DNA from: UBA4744 sp963718995
GTDB taxonomy: Bacteria > Actinomycetota > Acidimicrobiia > Spongiisociales > UBA4744
Length of the DNA: 64,000 nucleotides
Direction: 5' to 3'
Assembly (NCBI GenBank): GCA_963718995.1
Contig: CAVRAP010000010.1
Span: 1 to 64,000, forward strand
How positions within the stretch are numbered: position 1 is the stretch's first letter; each line of letters begins with the position of its first letter. Shown here one piece after another: positions 42,318 to 51,419 of this stretch. The notes beneath the pieces were generated by a model. That model had not been told where the DNA came from. It saw only the letters and a program-made list of their open reading frames with translations, and did not search any database. The translations under genes were made by a program, and so were the position numbers.

Positions 42318-44252
42318 GTGTCAACTTTCATGCGAGCCGGCCTGGCACTCGCGGCTATTGCTTTGGTAGCTGTGCCAACGGCCTTCATCGTCGGTGGGTC
42401 AAAAGAACCACCGACAATCCAAGACTTCAACACACGGCAAATGGAGAACGAACAACTTCCAGACGAAGAGCTTGCGGGCCGACTGGACTCGGCCGCGGGA
42501 GAGGAATCTCCGTCCGGACTGAATGATCAGCTGCTGGCGACCGCGGATCCCGAATGGACGCCGTCGCAATCAGATTCCAGTACATCAAGCACAGCAGCAT
42601 CATCCACTACATCGCAAGCTTCAACGCCGGCCGATTCGATCAGCGGATCGCTTGCGAGTGTCACACCGACCACGGTGTCGTCGGGGCCGGCCTTGACGTG
42701 GTCCCCCAATATGGGCGACTTCTTGTCGGGGAAACCTTTCACAGACGGAATCCACATCCCGTATGACGAGTTCTTCGTTTTCCTCTCGCCGCAAAAGGCT
42801 TCTTCGGTCACGTGGAACTCTGACAACGGCAAAGACGTATATCACGATAATGGCTATCCATGGCGGCAATGGCCCAAAGTTCGCGACCTGGGAACAGGCC
42901 AGCATGTCATAACGGCGACCATCGACGGTTCGGTTACTTTGACGGTTCGCTACACAATGGGCGCAGGGTCAGAAGCTCAAGCGGCTGCGCAGCGTTCTGC
43001 TGCTGTTCCTGCTGCTGCGTCTGCTTCTCCGTCTGCTGCTGCGTCGTCTTCGGGTTCGGTTTCTGTTGTGACGACGACGACGACTCGGTCGTCTTCGGGT
43101 TCGGCTTCGGTGACGACGACGACGCGGCCGGTGTCGAGTACTCCTGCTCCTGCGTCGGTGTCGGTGGCGGGGGCGGTGGTGGTTTCTCCTGGTGCTTCGA
43201 TTCAGGCGGCGGTGGATGCTCATGGTGCGGGGACGACGTTTTTGATCAAGTCGGGGGTGCATCGGGGTCAGCATGTGGTTCCGAAGGATGGGGATGTGTT
43301 TGTTGGTGAGCCGGGAGCGGTGTTGGCGGGTGGGGGTATCCCGTATGCGTTTTCGGGGATGGGTGCTGACAATGTGCGGATTCAGGGGTTGGTGGTTGAG
43401 GGGTATGCCAGTCCGTTACAGACGGGAGCGATCCGGTATGTGACTGGTCAGGGTTCGCAGGGTTGGGTGGTTGAGGGCAATGAGGTCCGGTCGAATAAGG
43501 GGATTGGGATTCAGGCGGGGCCGTTGTGGCGGGTGTTGGGGAACTATGTGCATCACAACGGGCAGATGGGGTTGTCGGGTTCGGGTGGGGAGATCCTGGT
43601 GCAGGGTAATGAGATTGCTTTCAACAACACGGATGGCAATAACCCGTATTGGGAGGCGGGTGGCACCAAGTTTGTGTTCACGAGCCAGTTGGTGTTGCGG
43701 GATAACTATGTCCATGACAACAAGGGTCCGGGGTTGTGGTGTGACATCAACAACATTGATGTTCTGTATGAGAACAACCGGGTGGTGAACAATGATGGGC
43801 CGGGGATCTTCCATGAGGTCAGTTACGCGGCGGTGATCCGTAACAACGTGGTGGAGGGGAACGGGTTCAATTTCACTGGTTGGATTGATGGGGCGGGGAT
43901 TTTGGTTTCGTCTTCGCCCAATGTTGAGGTGTATGGGAATACGGTGCGGGGCAATAACGATGGGATTGCCGGTAAGCATGTTTCTCGTCCTGATGCGGCG
44001 GTGGCTAATCATGGACCGTGGGAGTTGAGGAACCTGTGGGTGCATGACAATGTGATCTCGATGAATGTTGGTCAGACGGGGATTGTTGCCAACACCGGAA
44101 ATGGTGAGGTGTACTCGAGTTGGGGCAACCGTTTCGACCGGAACACCTACACCCTGAGCGGCAACGCCAACTACTACGTATGGGGCGGTCCCCTGCTGTC
44201 GACGGCTCAATGGAAACAGGCCGGCCAGGACCCCAACGGCACCTGGAAATAG
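42318..44252 (+). CDS. Secreted right-handed beta-helix protein, copy 3 (intact)
   Basis: 644 residues. GTG 42318 after GGGAGGG; signal/anchor helix (LALAAIALVAVPTAFIV), acidic region, an Ig-like domain at about 130-215 (LTWSPNMGDFLSGKPF, VITATIDGSVTLTVRY), a Thr/Ser/Ala linker, and the beta-helix from residue 285. Asn-rich turns recur about every 22-25 residues (NEVRSN, NYVHHN, NEIAFN, NYVHDN, NRVVNN, NVVEGN, NTVRGN). The fold suits a polysaccharide lyase, C5-epimerase or adhesin acting on the EPS; function is not established. Only this copy keeps an open frame. Confidence 0.88.
   Translation: MSTFMRAGLALAAIALVAVPTAFIVGGSKEPPTIQDFNTRQMENEQLPDEELAGRLDSAAGEESPSGLNDQLLATADPEWTPSQSDSSTSSTAASSTTSQASTPADSISGSLASVTPTTVSSGPALTWSPNMGDFLSGKPFTDGIHIPYDEFFVFLSPQKASSVTWNSDNGKDVYHDNGYPWRQWPKVRDLGTGQHVITATIDGSVTLTVRYTMGAGSEAQAAAQRSAAVPAAASASPSAAASSSGSVSVVTTTTTRSSSGSASVTTTTRPVSSTPAPASVSVAGAVVVSPGASIQAAVDAHGAGTTFLIKSGVHRGQHVVPKDGDVFVGEPGAVLAGGGIPYAFSGMGADNVRIQGLVVEGYASPLQTGAIRYVTGQGSQGWVVEGNEVRSNKGIGIQAGPLWRVLGNYVHHNGQMGLSGSGGEILVQGNEIAFNNTDGNNPYWEAGGTKFVFTSQLVLRDNYVHDNKGPGLWCDINNIDVLYENNRVVNNDGPGIFHEVSYAAVIRNNVVEGNGFNFTGWIDGAGILVSSSPNVEVYGNTVRGNNDGIAGKHVSRPDAAVANHGPWELRNLWVHDNVISMNVGQTGIVANTGNGEVYSSWGNRFDRNTYTLSGNANYYVWGGPLLSTAQWKQAGQDPNGTWK
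43039..44177 (+). repeat. 1.1-kb repeated tract, copy 3 (linker plus beta-helix)
   Basis: Counterpart of 39014-40153 and, from 43170, of 37156-38163. Lacks the surplus A, reading CAGTTACGCGGCGG where the other two read CAGTTACGACGGCGG. Confidence 0.9.
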
Positions 44253-44293
44253 AGGACTCGGGGCTAGGAACCCGGGAAGGCTGAATAGCGATT

Positions 44294-44330
44294 CCACCCG
44301 GACACCGCCACTGCGGCGGGTTCCGGGTGG
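44294..44330. terminator. Bidirectional hairpin between copy 3 and the convergent transferase
   Basis: CCACCCGGA at 44294-44302 pairs with TCCGGGTGG at 44322-44330, with an inner CCGC/GCGG stem, followed by TTTCG on the plus strand. Confidence 0.6.
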
Positions 44331-44354
44331 TTTCGCGCGGCGGGTACCTACCGA

Positions 44355-45446
44355 TCAACGGGTCGCAGCGAGTATCGACTGCACGTAGCGGTCGAAGGAG
44401 TGATATTTCCGAATAAACGGGGGACCTGCGGCGCCGGCCATCGCTTGAAGGTCCTCGACCTGATCGACCGCATCCTCCAAGGCGGCGCTCAACGCTTCGG
44501 CTCCATTCCCGGCGGCGACTATCGCGCCTCCGTACGCGGCCGGGAGTTGGTCCTGCACGGCCGGGGTGATGACCACGGGTACTCCGTGCGCCAGAGCCTC
44601 CAGCAGGATGCCGGATGCTCCTCCATCTGCAAGAAAGCTCGATCGGTACGGAACCACAACTGCTGCTGCCTCCCGGTAGTAGTCGGCGAGTTCCTCGTCG
44701 TCGACATACCGGTCAATCCACCGCACGCTTTTCATGGTGAATCGCTCTTCCAAACCTTTGCGTATCACGGGGTCTTGCCTTCCGACCACGTCGAGCGGAA
44801 CCTCGTTGTTCACCAACTCGAGGGCTTCGAGAAGGAGATCAAGGCCCTTTTCCCTGCGGGCATTGCCAACGAACAGCAGTCGGCCGGAATTACCGCGTTG
44901 CCGGGTCTCCGCCTCACCGGATGCTGATTCGACCAGTGGGTACCCGCAACGGAGGATGGCTTCCTGGGGGAGGAAGCCGGACAACACATCGAAGGCTCTT
45001 TGGGTGTGGACGACGAGCAGATCGTCCGAAGCGACCAAAGAGCGGAGACGTTGTCTGGCGAGGGCCGTGCGCAGGCGAGCAGAGCCTGAACGGTTCCGAA
45101 AGGAGTACTGGGTCGAATGGTGGAGAACGTGTACCCGCCGGTCAAACTGCCGAAGGCGCCATGGCAGCGCCCAGATGTTTTTGTCCAAATAGAGGTCCCA
45201 GAACTGCGAAGGGGAGCCTTGGAGGCAGGCCTTCGCAGCCAGCTTCACATTGCGACGCCCCCGAGCTACCTGTCGCACGGTCGCCGGCAGAACGGGGACC
45301 CAATCGTTGCGGCCTTGCACAGCCGGGGGTTCATGAGGAGTGAACACCTTGGGTTCGAGACCCGCGCGGAGCAGGGCGGCTGCTATGCCATTGGTATAGC
45401 CCGGGTGGTGCCCGCCTTCCACATCGTCGAAGATTGCTATGCACAT
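44355..45446 (-). CDS. GT4-like glycosyltransferase
   Basis: 363 residues from ATG 45446 (MCIAIFDDVEGGHHPGYTNG). The acceptor-binding half has HVLHHSTQYSFRN; the donor half has LLFVGNARREKGLDLLLEALEL, VVGRQDPVIRKGL and AAAVVVPYRSSFLADGGASGILLEALAHG, the GT-B motif set. Likely adds one sugar of the EPS unit. Antisense to neighbours in the plus-strand beta-helix group; convergent with copy 3. Confidence 0.85.
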   Translation of the reverse strand: MCIAIFDDVEGGHHPGYTNGIAAALLRAGLEPKVFTPHEPPAVQGRNDWVPVLPATVRQVARGRRNVKLAAKACLQGSPSQFWDLYLDKNIWALPWRLRQFDRRVHVLHHSTQYSFRNRSGSARLRTALARQRLRSLVASDDLLVVHTQRAFDVLSGFLPQEAILRCGYPLVESASGEAETRQRGNSGRLLFVGNARREKGLDLLLEALELVNNEVPLDVVGRQDPVIRKGLEERFTMKSVRWIDRYVDDEELADYYREAAAVVVPYRSSFLADGGASGILLEALAHGVPVVITPAVQDQLPAAYGGAIVAAGNGAEALSAALEDAVDQVEDLQAMAGAAGPPFIRKYHSFDRYVQSILAATR

Positions 45447-45700
45447 GGCGCCGCTCCGGAACCACGTTGCGCTTCTCGCGACCACCCATCGAGCCACCTG
45501 CGCGGTTGCCCGAAGCCCAATGAGAGACAGGGCGTTGCGATGATCCTGCCTCCTCTATTGTCGACGGTGAACCGGAAGGTTTCGCGAACGGTTGAACTGA
45601 GCCAGCTCGCAAGCAGCCTGAGCCAGAAAGAATAACGGTTTGCGCCTGCGCACCCGGGTATGTCGAACGTCTCGTTCGTTGCTGCGTGCAGAAACGTCTG
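45447..45700. other. Intergenic gap inside the EPS locus
   Basis: About 250 bases between two minus-strand glycosyltransferases. Reading frames are open on the minus strand but have no homology, domain or SD; I see nothing supportable. Confidence 0.35.
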
Positions 45701-46753
45701 TCAGGTCGTCGATCGGGGCGTCGATTCGCCGGGTTCGGAAGAAGAGCGCGAGGAGCCGGCTCCACCGAAAGCGCTCAACAGGCCCCTCACACCGACCGCG
45801 ATCCACTGAAGGGTCCCGACCACGGCTTCCTTGGCCAGTCGTTTCCAACGATGAGCCGCGTATCCCGGCAGCACCGCCGTCATGGAGACCTTCGACCGGA
45901 CACTTGCAGGCGACCGCCAAAACACGAGGAAGTATTCGCGAAGCCGGCGCCAATGCGGGAACACCACTTTCAAGCTCTGGTTGGCCGGATCAAACCATTC
46001 TGCAGCCCATTTGGTCTCGGTTCCGAAGATCCTGGCCAGACCTTTCCGGTCCCGCTGCCGAGCCTCGTGCCATGCATCGGGATGCGTCCTCAGTACGTAC
46101 AATTCTTCCGGGATCTGTGCAACCTTGCCCCTCACGACCACCTCGAGGGTGACATAATCGTCTGCTCCGATGAGGGGCCGGAGGAGCTGGGTTTCGCCCA
46201 GCACACTGCGTCGATACAAACCGAAGATCGGCCAGTTCGGGCCGATGAGCTGTTCCTGGAAGTAGACCCGGATCCGCTCGTGGGCGCTCGGGAGTCGCAG
46301 GTTGGCATCCCGCCCGGCTAGAAGCGGCGTTGGCTCCTCGGATGCTTGCCTGATCTGGAAGTAAGGGTAGGCGAGGACTACGTCCGGTTCCGCGTCAAGA
46401 ACCTCGACACACCGCTCCAGAAACTCCGGCAACATCGCGTCGTCATGTGGCATCCAGCAGAAAAACTCGCCGCGTGCTTCGTCAAACGTGCGCCGGTAGT
46501 TGGGAGATGCGCCCAGGTTGTTGTCATTTCTGAAGTAGCGAACCCGGCCATCCCGCTCGGCAAAGGACGTGCAGATCTCCTCCGTGCCATCGGTCGACGC
46601 ATTGTCTGAGATGACAATCTCGAAATCACCGTACGTCTGCGCGAGGGCGGATTCGATCGCTTTGGCCAGATAGTTCTCGCCGTTATAGACCGGAATCCCG
46701 ATAGTCACTCGTGGAGTATGCCCGTCCACGTTCACCCCCCCTTTTTCGCCCAT
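45701..46753 (-). CDS. Family 2 glycosyltransferase
   Basis: About 350 residues. GT-A fold: RVTIGIPVYNGENYLAKAIESAL, VISDNASTDGTEEICTSF and the DxD-equivalent in GEFFCWMPHDDAMLPEFLERCV. The C-terminal third is basic with a hydrophobic/aromatic patch, suggesting membrane contact. Start is uncertain: ATG 46753, or GTG 46729 which follows AAGGGGGG at a good distance; the open frame to 46900 is unsupported. Transfers a sugar to the lipid-linked unit. Confidence 0.87.
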   Translation of the reverse strand: MGEKGGVNVDGHTPRVTIGIPVYNGENYLAKAIESALAQTYGDFEIVISDNASTDGTEEICTSFAERDGRVRYFRNDNNLGASPNYRRTFDEARGEFFCWMPHDDAMLPEFLERCVEVLDAEPDVVLAYPYFQIRQASEEPTPLLAGRDANLRLPSAHERIRVYFQEQLIGPNWPIFGLYRRSVLGETQLLRPLIGADDYVTLEVVVRGKVAQIPEELYVLRTHPDAWHEARQRDRKGLARIFGTETKWAAEWFDPANQSLKVVFPHWRRLREYFLVFWRSPASVRSKVSMTAVLPGYAAHRWKRLAKEAVVGTLQWIAVGVRGLLSAFGGAGSSRSSSEPGESTPRSTT

Positions 46754-47041
46754 TGTCTCAGAACTAGCTCGAGCCGGCTCTCTGCCACTCAGAATAGTCA
46801 TAGTACCGCGCTGCGCACAAGGCGGAACAAATCGCGTCGAACCGGACAAGACCCTGCAGCGCTGGCATAATGTCGCAGTACTGCCGGCGCCTTCGGGCAA
46901 ACGAAGATCCGTTGTGTTCCGCTAGCATTACCACGCTGGGTGGTCGGGCTGGGGACCGGTTCTTTGCATCGTTCTCCCGTAGCACCGACGTCCTGGTGGG
47001 CGAAAGCAAACAACACGAGGAGCACGGGAACCATCGAAGAA
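46754..47041. other. Divergent intergenic region
   Basis: 288 bases between the divergent family 2 transferase and the flippase gene. TGGCATAATG near 46868 resembles an extended -10 box. No gene or structured RNA recognised. Confidence 0.35.
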
Positions 47042-48564
47042 GTGAATCAACCCGGCCGCCTGCGTCGCGCGGCTCATTGGATCCTGCAGCCCGGTGACAG
47101 CCTTGGCTCCCGTACTGCCAAGGCAGGTTTCTGGTCGTTCGCGTTGACCGTAACGGAACGGATGCATCCGGATCCTCCGAACGGTGATATCTGGCCAGAT
47201 TTCTGGCGCCTAATGACTTTGGCTTGATGGGGGTCGCTTTGCTGACGCTCGGCATTCTCGAGACCTTCACCATCACCGGATTCGATCAGGCCCTGGTGCA
47301 GCGCAAGGGAGACATCAAGGGTCACCTCAATGCCGCCTGGACGGTGTCGGTTCTGCGCGGCCTGGTTCTGGCCGTGCTGATGCTTCTCGCCGCTCCCTTG
47401 GTTGGAGAGTTTTTCGATACCCCTGCAGCGGCGATGCTCATTCGGGCGCTCGGTCTGGTCATGGTGCTGAGTGGGCTCAAGAACGTGGGGGTTATCTACC
47501 TCGACAGAGAACTTCAGTTTCGGCAGCGTTTCGTCTACCTGTCCCTTCCAACCCTGATCGACTTTGTCGTGTCGCTGGTGGCCGTGTTGATTCTGCGAAG
47601 CGTGTGGGCACTTGTTATCGGGAGGGTGGCTCGCGAACTTGCGCTCGTGATCGGGTCTTACCTCGCACATCCTTACCGGCCGCGCTTTCAACCAGACTGG
47701 CAAAGAGCGAGGGAACTCTTTCGATTCGGTGCCTGGATCTTCTGGTCGAGCATCCTCGTCTATCTCATGTTCAACCTCGATGACATCGTGGTGGGCAGGG
47801 TGCTCAGCGCGACCGACCTCGGCCTGTATCAGATGGCTTTCACCATCTCCGCCCTCATCACGACGCAGGTTACGACGGTGGTCGCAGACGTTGCCTTCCC
47901 GGTCTTCTCCATGCTCCAGAGCGATCTCGATCGGTTGCGAGGCGCCTTTGCGAAGGCTCTTCAACTCGTCGCCGTTGTTGCATTTCCTTTTGCGGCAGGA
48001 CTCTGGTTCGTTGGACCGACGGCGATCGAGATGTTCCTTGGACCTAACTGGTTGCCTTTGCTGGCGGCTTTCAACGGATTAATGATCTGGGGTTTGGTGC
48101 GATCCGTGAGCGGCATCACCGACCCGCTCTTCAACAGTATGGGCAAGCCGTACGTGAACACGTTCATCTGGCTCACTACGGTCGGGATGGTTGCGATTCT
48201 CATCTACCCAATGACAGTCACCTGGGGTATTGCAGGGGCTGCCTGGGCGACGGTTATCGCGTCCATACCGTTTGTAGCCGGCCTCGTCATCGCCGGGCGG
48301 CTCCTGGCTACTCCATGGTTCGAGATACCACGCATAGTCACGATCCCGGCGGTTGGAGCCGGCCTGATGATCGGCGTTCTCATTGCTCTCCGCGAGGCCG
48401 TGCCTGCTCTCGAGGGGCCGGAGCTTCTCCTCTGGGCACCCCTGGTCGGCGCAAGCGTCTATGTGGCAGTTTTGTTGTTCGCTCGCCGGTTTCTCGGCTA
48501 TGAGTTTGGCAGTCTCATTCCCCGGGCCTCGACCCTCGACACGGGTGCGGAGGGCGTCGACTGA
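47042..48564 (+). pseudogene. Wzx-type polysaccharide flippase, N-terminal frameshifts
   Basis: GTG 47042 opens VNQPGRLRRAAHWILQPGDS, then AKAGFWSFALTVTERM; the frame is lost near 47160, where remnants of RILRTV and LARFLAPNDFGLMG can be read in other frames, and is restored from 47227 (MGVALLTLGILETFTITGFD) to the stop at 48564. The rest is a full MOP/oligosaccharide flippase with 12 or more helices and the FGAWIFWSSILVYLMFNLDD segment. It moves lipid-linked units across the membrane. At least two indels are needed to repair it. Confidence 0.85.
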
Positions 48565-48609
48565 ACCCGGGCTTGCCGCACGATAAAAGTGCCGGTCGTG
48601 TGAGCCGGG

Positions 48610-49272
48610 TCAATCCGGCTTGGTGTTTCCGAGGAAGACCAGCTTGGCTCCATAGAAGGCTTCGGCGTAGCCGCTTGGCGCCTTGCACTCGATACCCCGC
48701 ACGCTCATGAAGGAGCGAATGGTGCTGTCGGTGAACCAGTATTTGGTGCCTTGCGAAGCAAACGTGGAGAGCAGATGCTCAACTTTGGTGTCTACCTGGT
48801 CCGCTGACACCGGGACGTACACGTTGGGTGAGCCGAGACCGCCGTCATATTTGAGGATCTCGTACTCGAGGATGAGGTGATCCCGAAAGGTCTGTCCCGT
48901 CAACTCGGCGATGAGGCGGTGATCTTGGTGCAAGTCATGGCGCCAGTGGGTGAATACGAGATCGGGATCCACGGTCTGGCGAAGGGACCGGAAGCTTTCC
49001 TTGATCTCCGCGAAAGATCCGGGAAAGAAACCATCTCGGAAATGATGTTGTTCTATGGAACCCAGGTTGTCGCCGGCCAGGAGCGCAGCACTGCGACGGG
49101 CCTCATCCGCCCGGTCCCCTTCGCCGCTGAACACCACCCAGTGAACGGAAGCGTCCGGAGCCTGGTCGAGGAGTTGGAGCAAGGTAGCCCCCGCGCCGAT
49201 CTCGATGTCGTCACTGTGTGCACCGAGGCACAGAATGGTCGGCGCCGCTTTGTCCAGCAGTAATCGTCTCAT
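48610..49272 (-). CDS. PIG-L family deacetylase
   Basis: 220 residues. Zinc-dependent N-deacetylase fold: the metal site is in LGAHSDDIEIGAGATLL (His, Asp-Asp) and HWRHDLHQDHRLIAEL (second His). It removes an acetyl group from an N-acetyl sugar or related small molecule. Last gene of the six-gene nucleotide-sugar operon, 15 bases after the cytidylyltransferase gene, so its substrate is probably an acetylated sugar of this EPS. Confidence 0.9.
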   Translation of the reverse strand: MRRLLLDKAAPTILCLGAHSDDIEIGAGATLLQLLDQAPDASVHWVVFSGEGDRADEARRSAALLAGDNLGSIEQHHFRDGFFPGSFAEIKESFRSLRQTVDPDLVFTHWRHDLHQDHRLIAELTGQTFRDHLILEYEILKYDGGLGSPNVYVPVSADQVDTKVEHLLSTFASQGTKYWFTDSTIRSFMSVRGIECKAPSGYAEAFYGAKLVFLGNTKPD

Positions 49273-49287
49273 GGTCGACCGGCTTTC

Positions 49288-50077
49288 CTAGACACCGTTT
49301 TGGTCCCGCCATACCTGCCATGGAGCAACTCCGGATGCATGCAGATCGTCGAGCCGCTGTTTGTCCTTGAAGGTGTCCATTGGGGCCCAGAATCCGTCGA
49401 TAGCGGTGGGCAACGAGTTGGTCGGCCTCGATGAGCCGATGAAAGGGCTTCTGCACCAACTCCTCACCCGGTTGCATGTAGTCGAAGATGGCCGCTTTGA
49501 AGATGAAGTATCCACCGTTGATCCAGGATCCTGACTCGCTGATCGGCTTCGTTCCCGTCACCCGGCCGGTATCGTCAACTTCGGCAGTGTGGTAGCTGCC
49601 GGGAGGCGGTATCGCCAGGAAGCTGGCCACCTTGTCGCGACGCTGGACTTCCTCGATGTACCCCGCCAGATCGAGGTCGGTGACGCCGTCGCTGTAGTTG
49701 GCCATGAACATCTCTTCCCCCTCCAGGTAGGGACGGAGGCGGGTGAGGCGTTGGCCGATGTTCGATTTGGCGCCGGTGTCGACAAAGGTAATGGTCCAGT
49801 CGTGGATGTCGCTGTTGGCCAGCTCTACCTTCTTCCCCCCTTGGGACATGACGAAATCATTGGAAACGGTCTCGTCGTAGTTGAGGAAGAAATCTTTGAT
49901 GGCGTCGGCTCGATAGCCCAGCGCCAGGATGAAATCCTTGTGGCCGAAATGGGCGTAGTACTTCATGACATGCCACAGAATCGGGCGGTAGCCGACCGGC
50001 ACCATGGGTTTGGGAATCGTCTCCGAGAAATCCCGGAGGCGGGTCCCTTCGCCGCCGCAGAACAGGACTACTTTCAC
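49288..50077 (-). pseudogene. rfbF: Glucose-1-phosphate cytidylyltransferase, one frameshift
   Basis: Makes CDP-glucose from CTP and glucose 1-phosphate. GTG 50077 after GAGGAGG; VKVVLFCGGEGTRLRDFSE, IPKPMVPVGYRPILWHVMKY, GHKDFILALGYRADAIKDFF and FMANYSDGVTDLDL are diagnostic for RfbF. The frame shifts near 49415 in the GACCAACTCGTTGCCC stretch; the tail FWAPMDTFKDKQRLDDL reads in the next frame to the stop at 49288. Rejoined size, about 262 residues, is normal (257). All catalytic parts are intact. Confidence 0.93.
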
Positions 50078-50090
50078 GTTGGCTTCCTCC

Positions 50091-51419
50091 TCAATGCAAA
50101 ACCTCGACTTCCGGGATGGGCACCACCAGTCTGGCTCCCCAGCCTCGCGTGTACGAAAGCTGGTCGGCAATCTCATCCTTGAGGTTCCAGGGCAGGATCA
50201 GGATGTAGTCGGGTCTGCTCTCGGCAAGTCGCTCGGGCGGGTAGATGGGGATATGCGTGCCGGGCAGAAACGATCCCTGTTTGAATGGGTTCAGGTCGAC
50301 GGTGTACTCGACCAGGTCGGTCCGTATTCCGCAATAGTTCAGCAATGTGTTGCCCTTCCCGGGCGCACCGTAGGCTGCCACTCGCTTTCCGTCTTCTCGG
50401 GCTTCGATCAAGAACGTGAGAAGCTTCCGCTTGGTCGATTGGACCCGCTCTTGAAACGACTCGTAGATCGCGAGTGCGTCGAGACCGGCTTCTTGTTCCT
50501 GTTGCCTCATCCTCAAGACACGATCGGATACCGGGCGAGATGCGTCCTCGAAATGCCTGGCGTAGATCCGCAGGGAGCCACCGTGAGTCGGCAACTCGTC
50601 AACATCAAAGAGGGTGAGGCCGTGAGACGCGAAGATCCTCTCTGCACTCATGAAGGAGAAGTAGGAGAAATGCTCGTGGTAGATCGTATCGAACTGGTTG
50701 CCCTCGATCATCCGGAGGAGATGGGGGAATTCGAAAGTCGCCACTCCCGTCGGTGCCAGCAGGGTCTCGACACCGCGGACGAACGAGTTGAGGTTGGGAA
50801 CCTGGGCCAGGACGTTGTTGCCGATCATCAGATCCGCTTGCAGACCGTCACTCTTCAATCTCTCCGCCAGCCCGGCGTTGAAGAACTCGACGAGTGTATC
50901 GATCCCCTTTTCCCGAGCAACGATGGCCACGTTGCCGGCCGGCTCAATGCCAAGCGCCGGAATACCCTTTTCGACAAAGCACTGGAGGAGGTATCCGTCG
51001 TTGCTGCCGACCTCGACCACCTGCGAGGCGTCGTTGAGTCTCAACAGTTCCGTGATGTCTTCCACGTAGGCCTTGGCGTGTGCCAACCAGCTCTCGGAAA
51101 ATGAGGAGAAATACGCGTAGTCCGTAAAGATTTCGCGTGCGGAAACGTAGCGAGGCACCTGCATGAGATGGCACCCGGTGCAAACAAACACTCGCAACGG
51201 ATAGAACGTTTCCCTCGTGTCCAGATTGTCGGCCGTGACGAAGCTCTCGCACAGCGGCGACATTCCGAGATCCACCACCACGTGACCGAGTTCCAGGCCG
51301 CAGAAGAGACAGCTTCTCTCGGCAGTCGGGTCGACAATCTCCAGCTCCCGGAAGTCCGACTGTGGCGGCGGATCCTGGTCGGTTTTCGGAAGCGGCCCGT
51401 GCATGGCCGGTTCGCTCAA
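50091..51419 (-). CDS. Sugar C-methyltransferase (three-domain, zinc-binding type)
   Basis: 442 residues. An N-terminal zinc domain (CLFCG, CTGCHLMQVP), a SAM-binding Rossmann domain (VVEVGSNDGYLLQCFVEKG, GIEPAGN) and a C-terminal domain with YGAPGKGNTLLNYCGI and PIYPPERL: the TylC3/NovU-type arrangement (PF08421, PF13489, PF08484) that C-methylates ketosugar nucleotides. EHFSYFSFMS contains the likely catalytic Glu-His. Its ATG abuts the stop of the upstream gene. Implies a branched, C-methylated sugar in the EPS. Confidence 0.9.
   Translation of the reverse strand: MSEPAMHGPLPKTDQDPPPQSDFRELEIVDPTAERSCLFCGLELGHVVVDLGMSPLCESFVTADNLDTRETFYPLRVFVCTGCHLMQVPRYVSAREIFTDYAYFSSFSESWLAHAKAYVEDITELLRLNDASQVVEVGSNDGYLLQCFVEKGIPALGIEPAGNVAIVAREKGIDTLVEFFNAGLAERLKSDGLQADLMIGNNVLAQVPNLNSFVRGVETLLAPTGVATFEFPHLLRMIEGNQFDTIYHEHFSYFSFMSAERIFASHGLTLFDVDELPTHGGSLRIYARHFEDASRPVSDRVLRMRQQEQEAGLDALAIYESFQERVQSTKRKLLTFLIEAREDGKRVAAYGAPGKGNTLLNYCGIRTDLVEYTVDLNPFKQGSFLPGTHIPIYPPERLAESRPDYILILPWNLKDEIADQLSYTRGWGARLVVPIPEVEVLH

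Noticed and set aside
43416..44297. Long antisense open frames opposite the beta-helix copies (up to 293 codons)
   Set aside because: They occur in all copies as a by-product of G/T-ending codons, are Pro/His/Arg-rich, have no SD and no domain.
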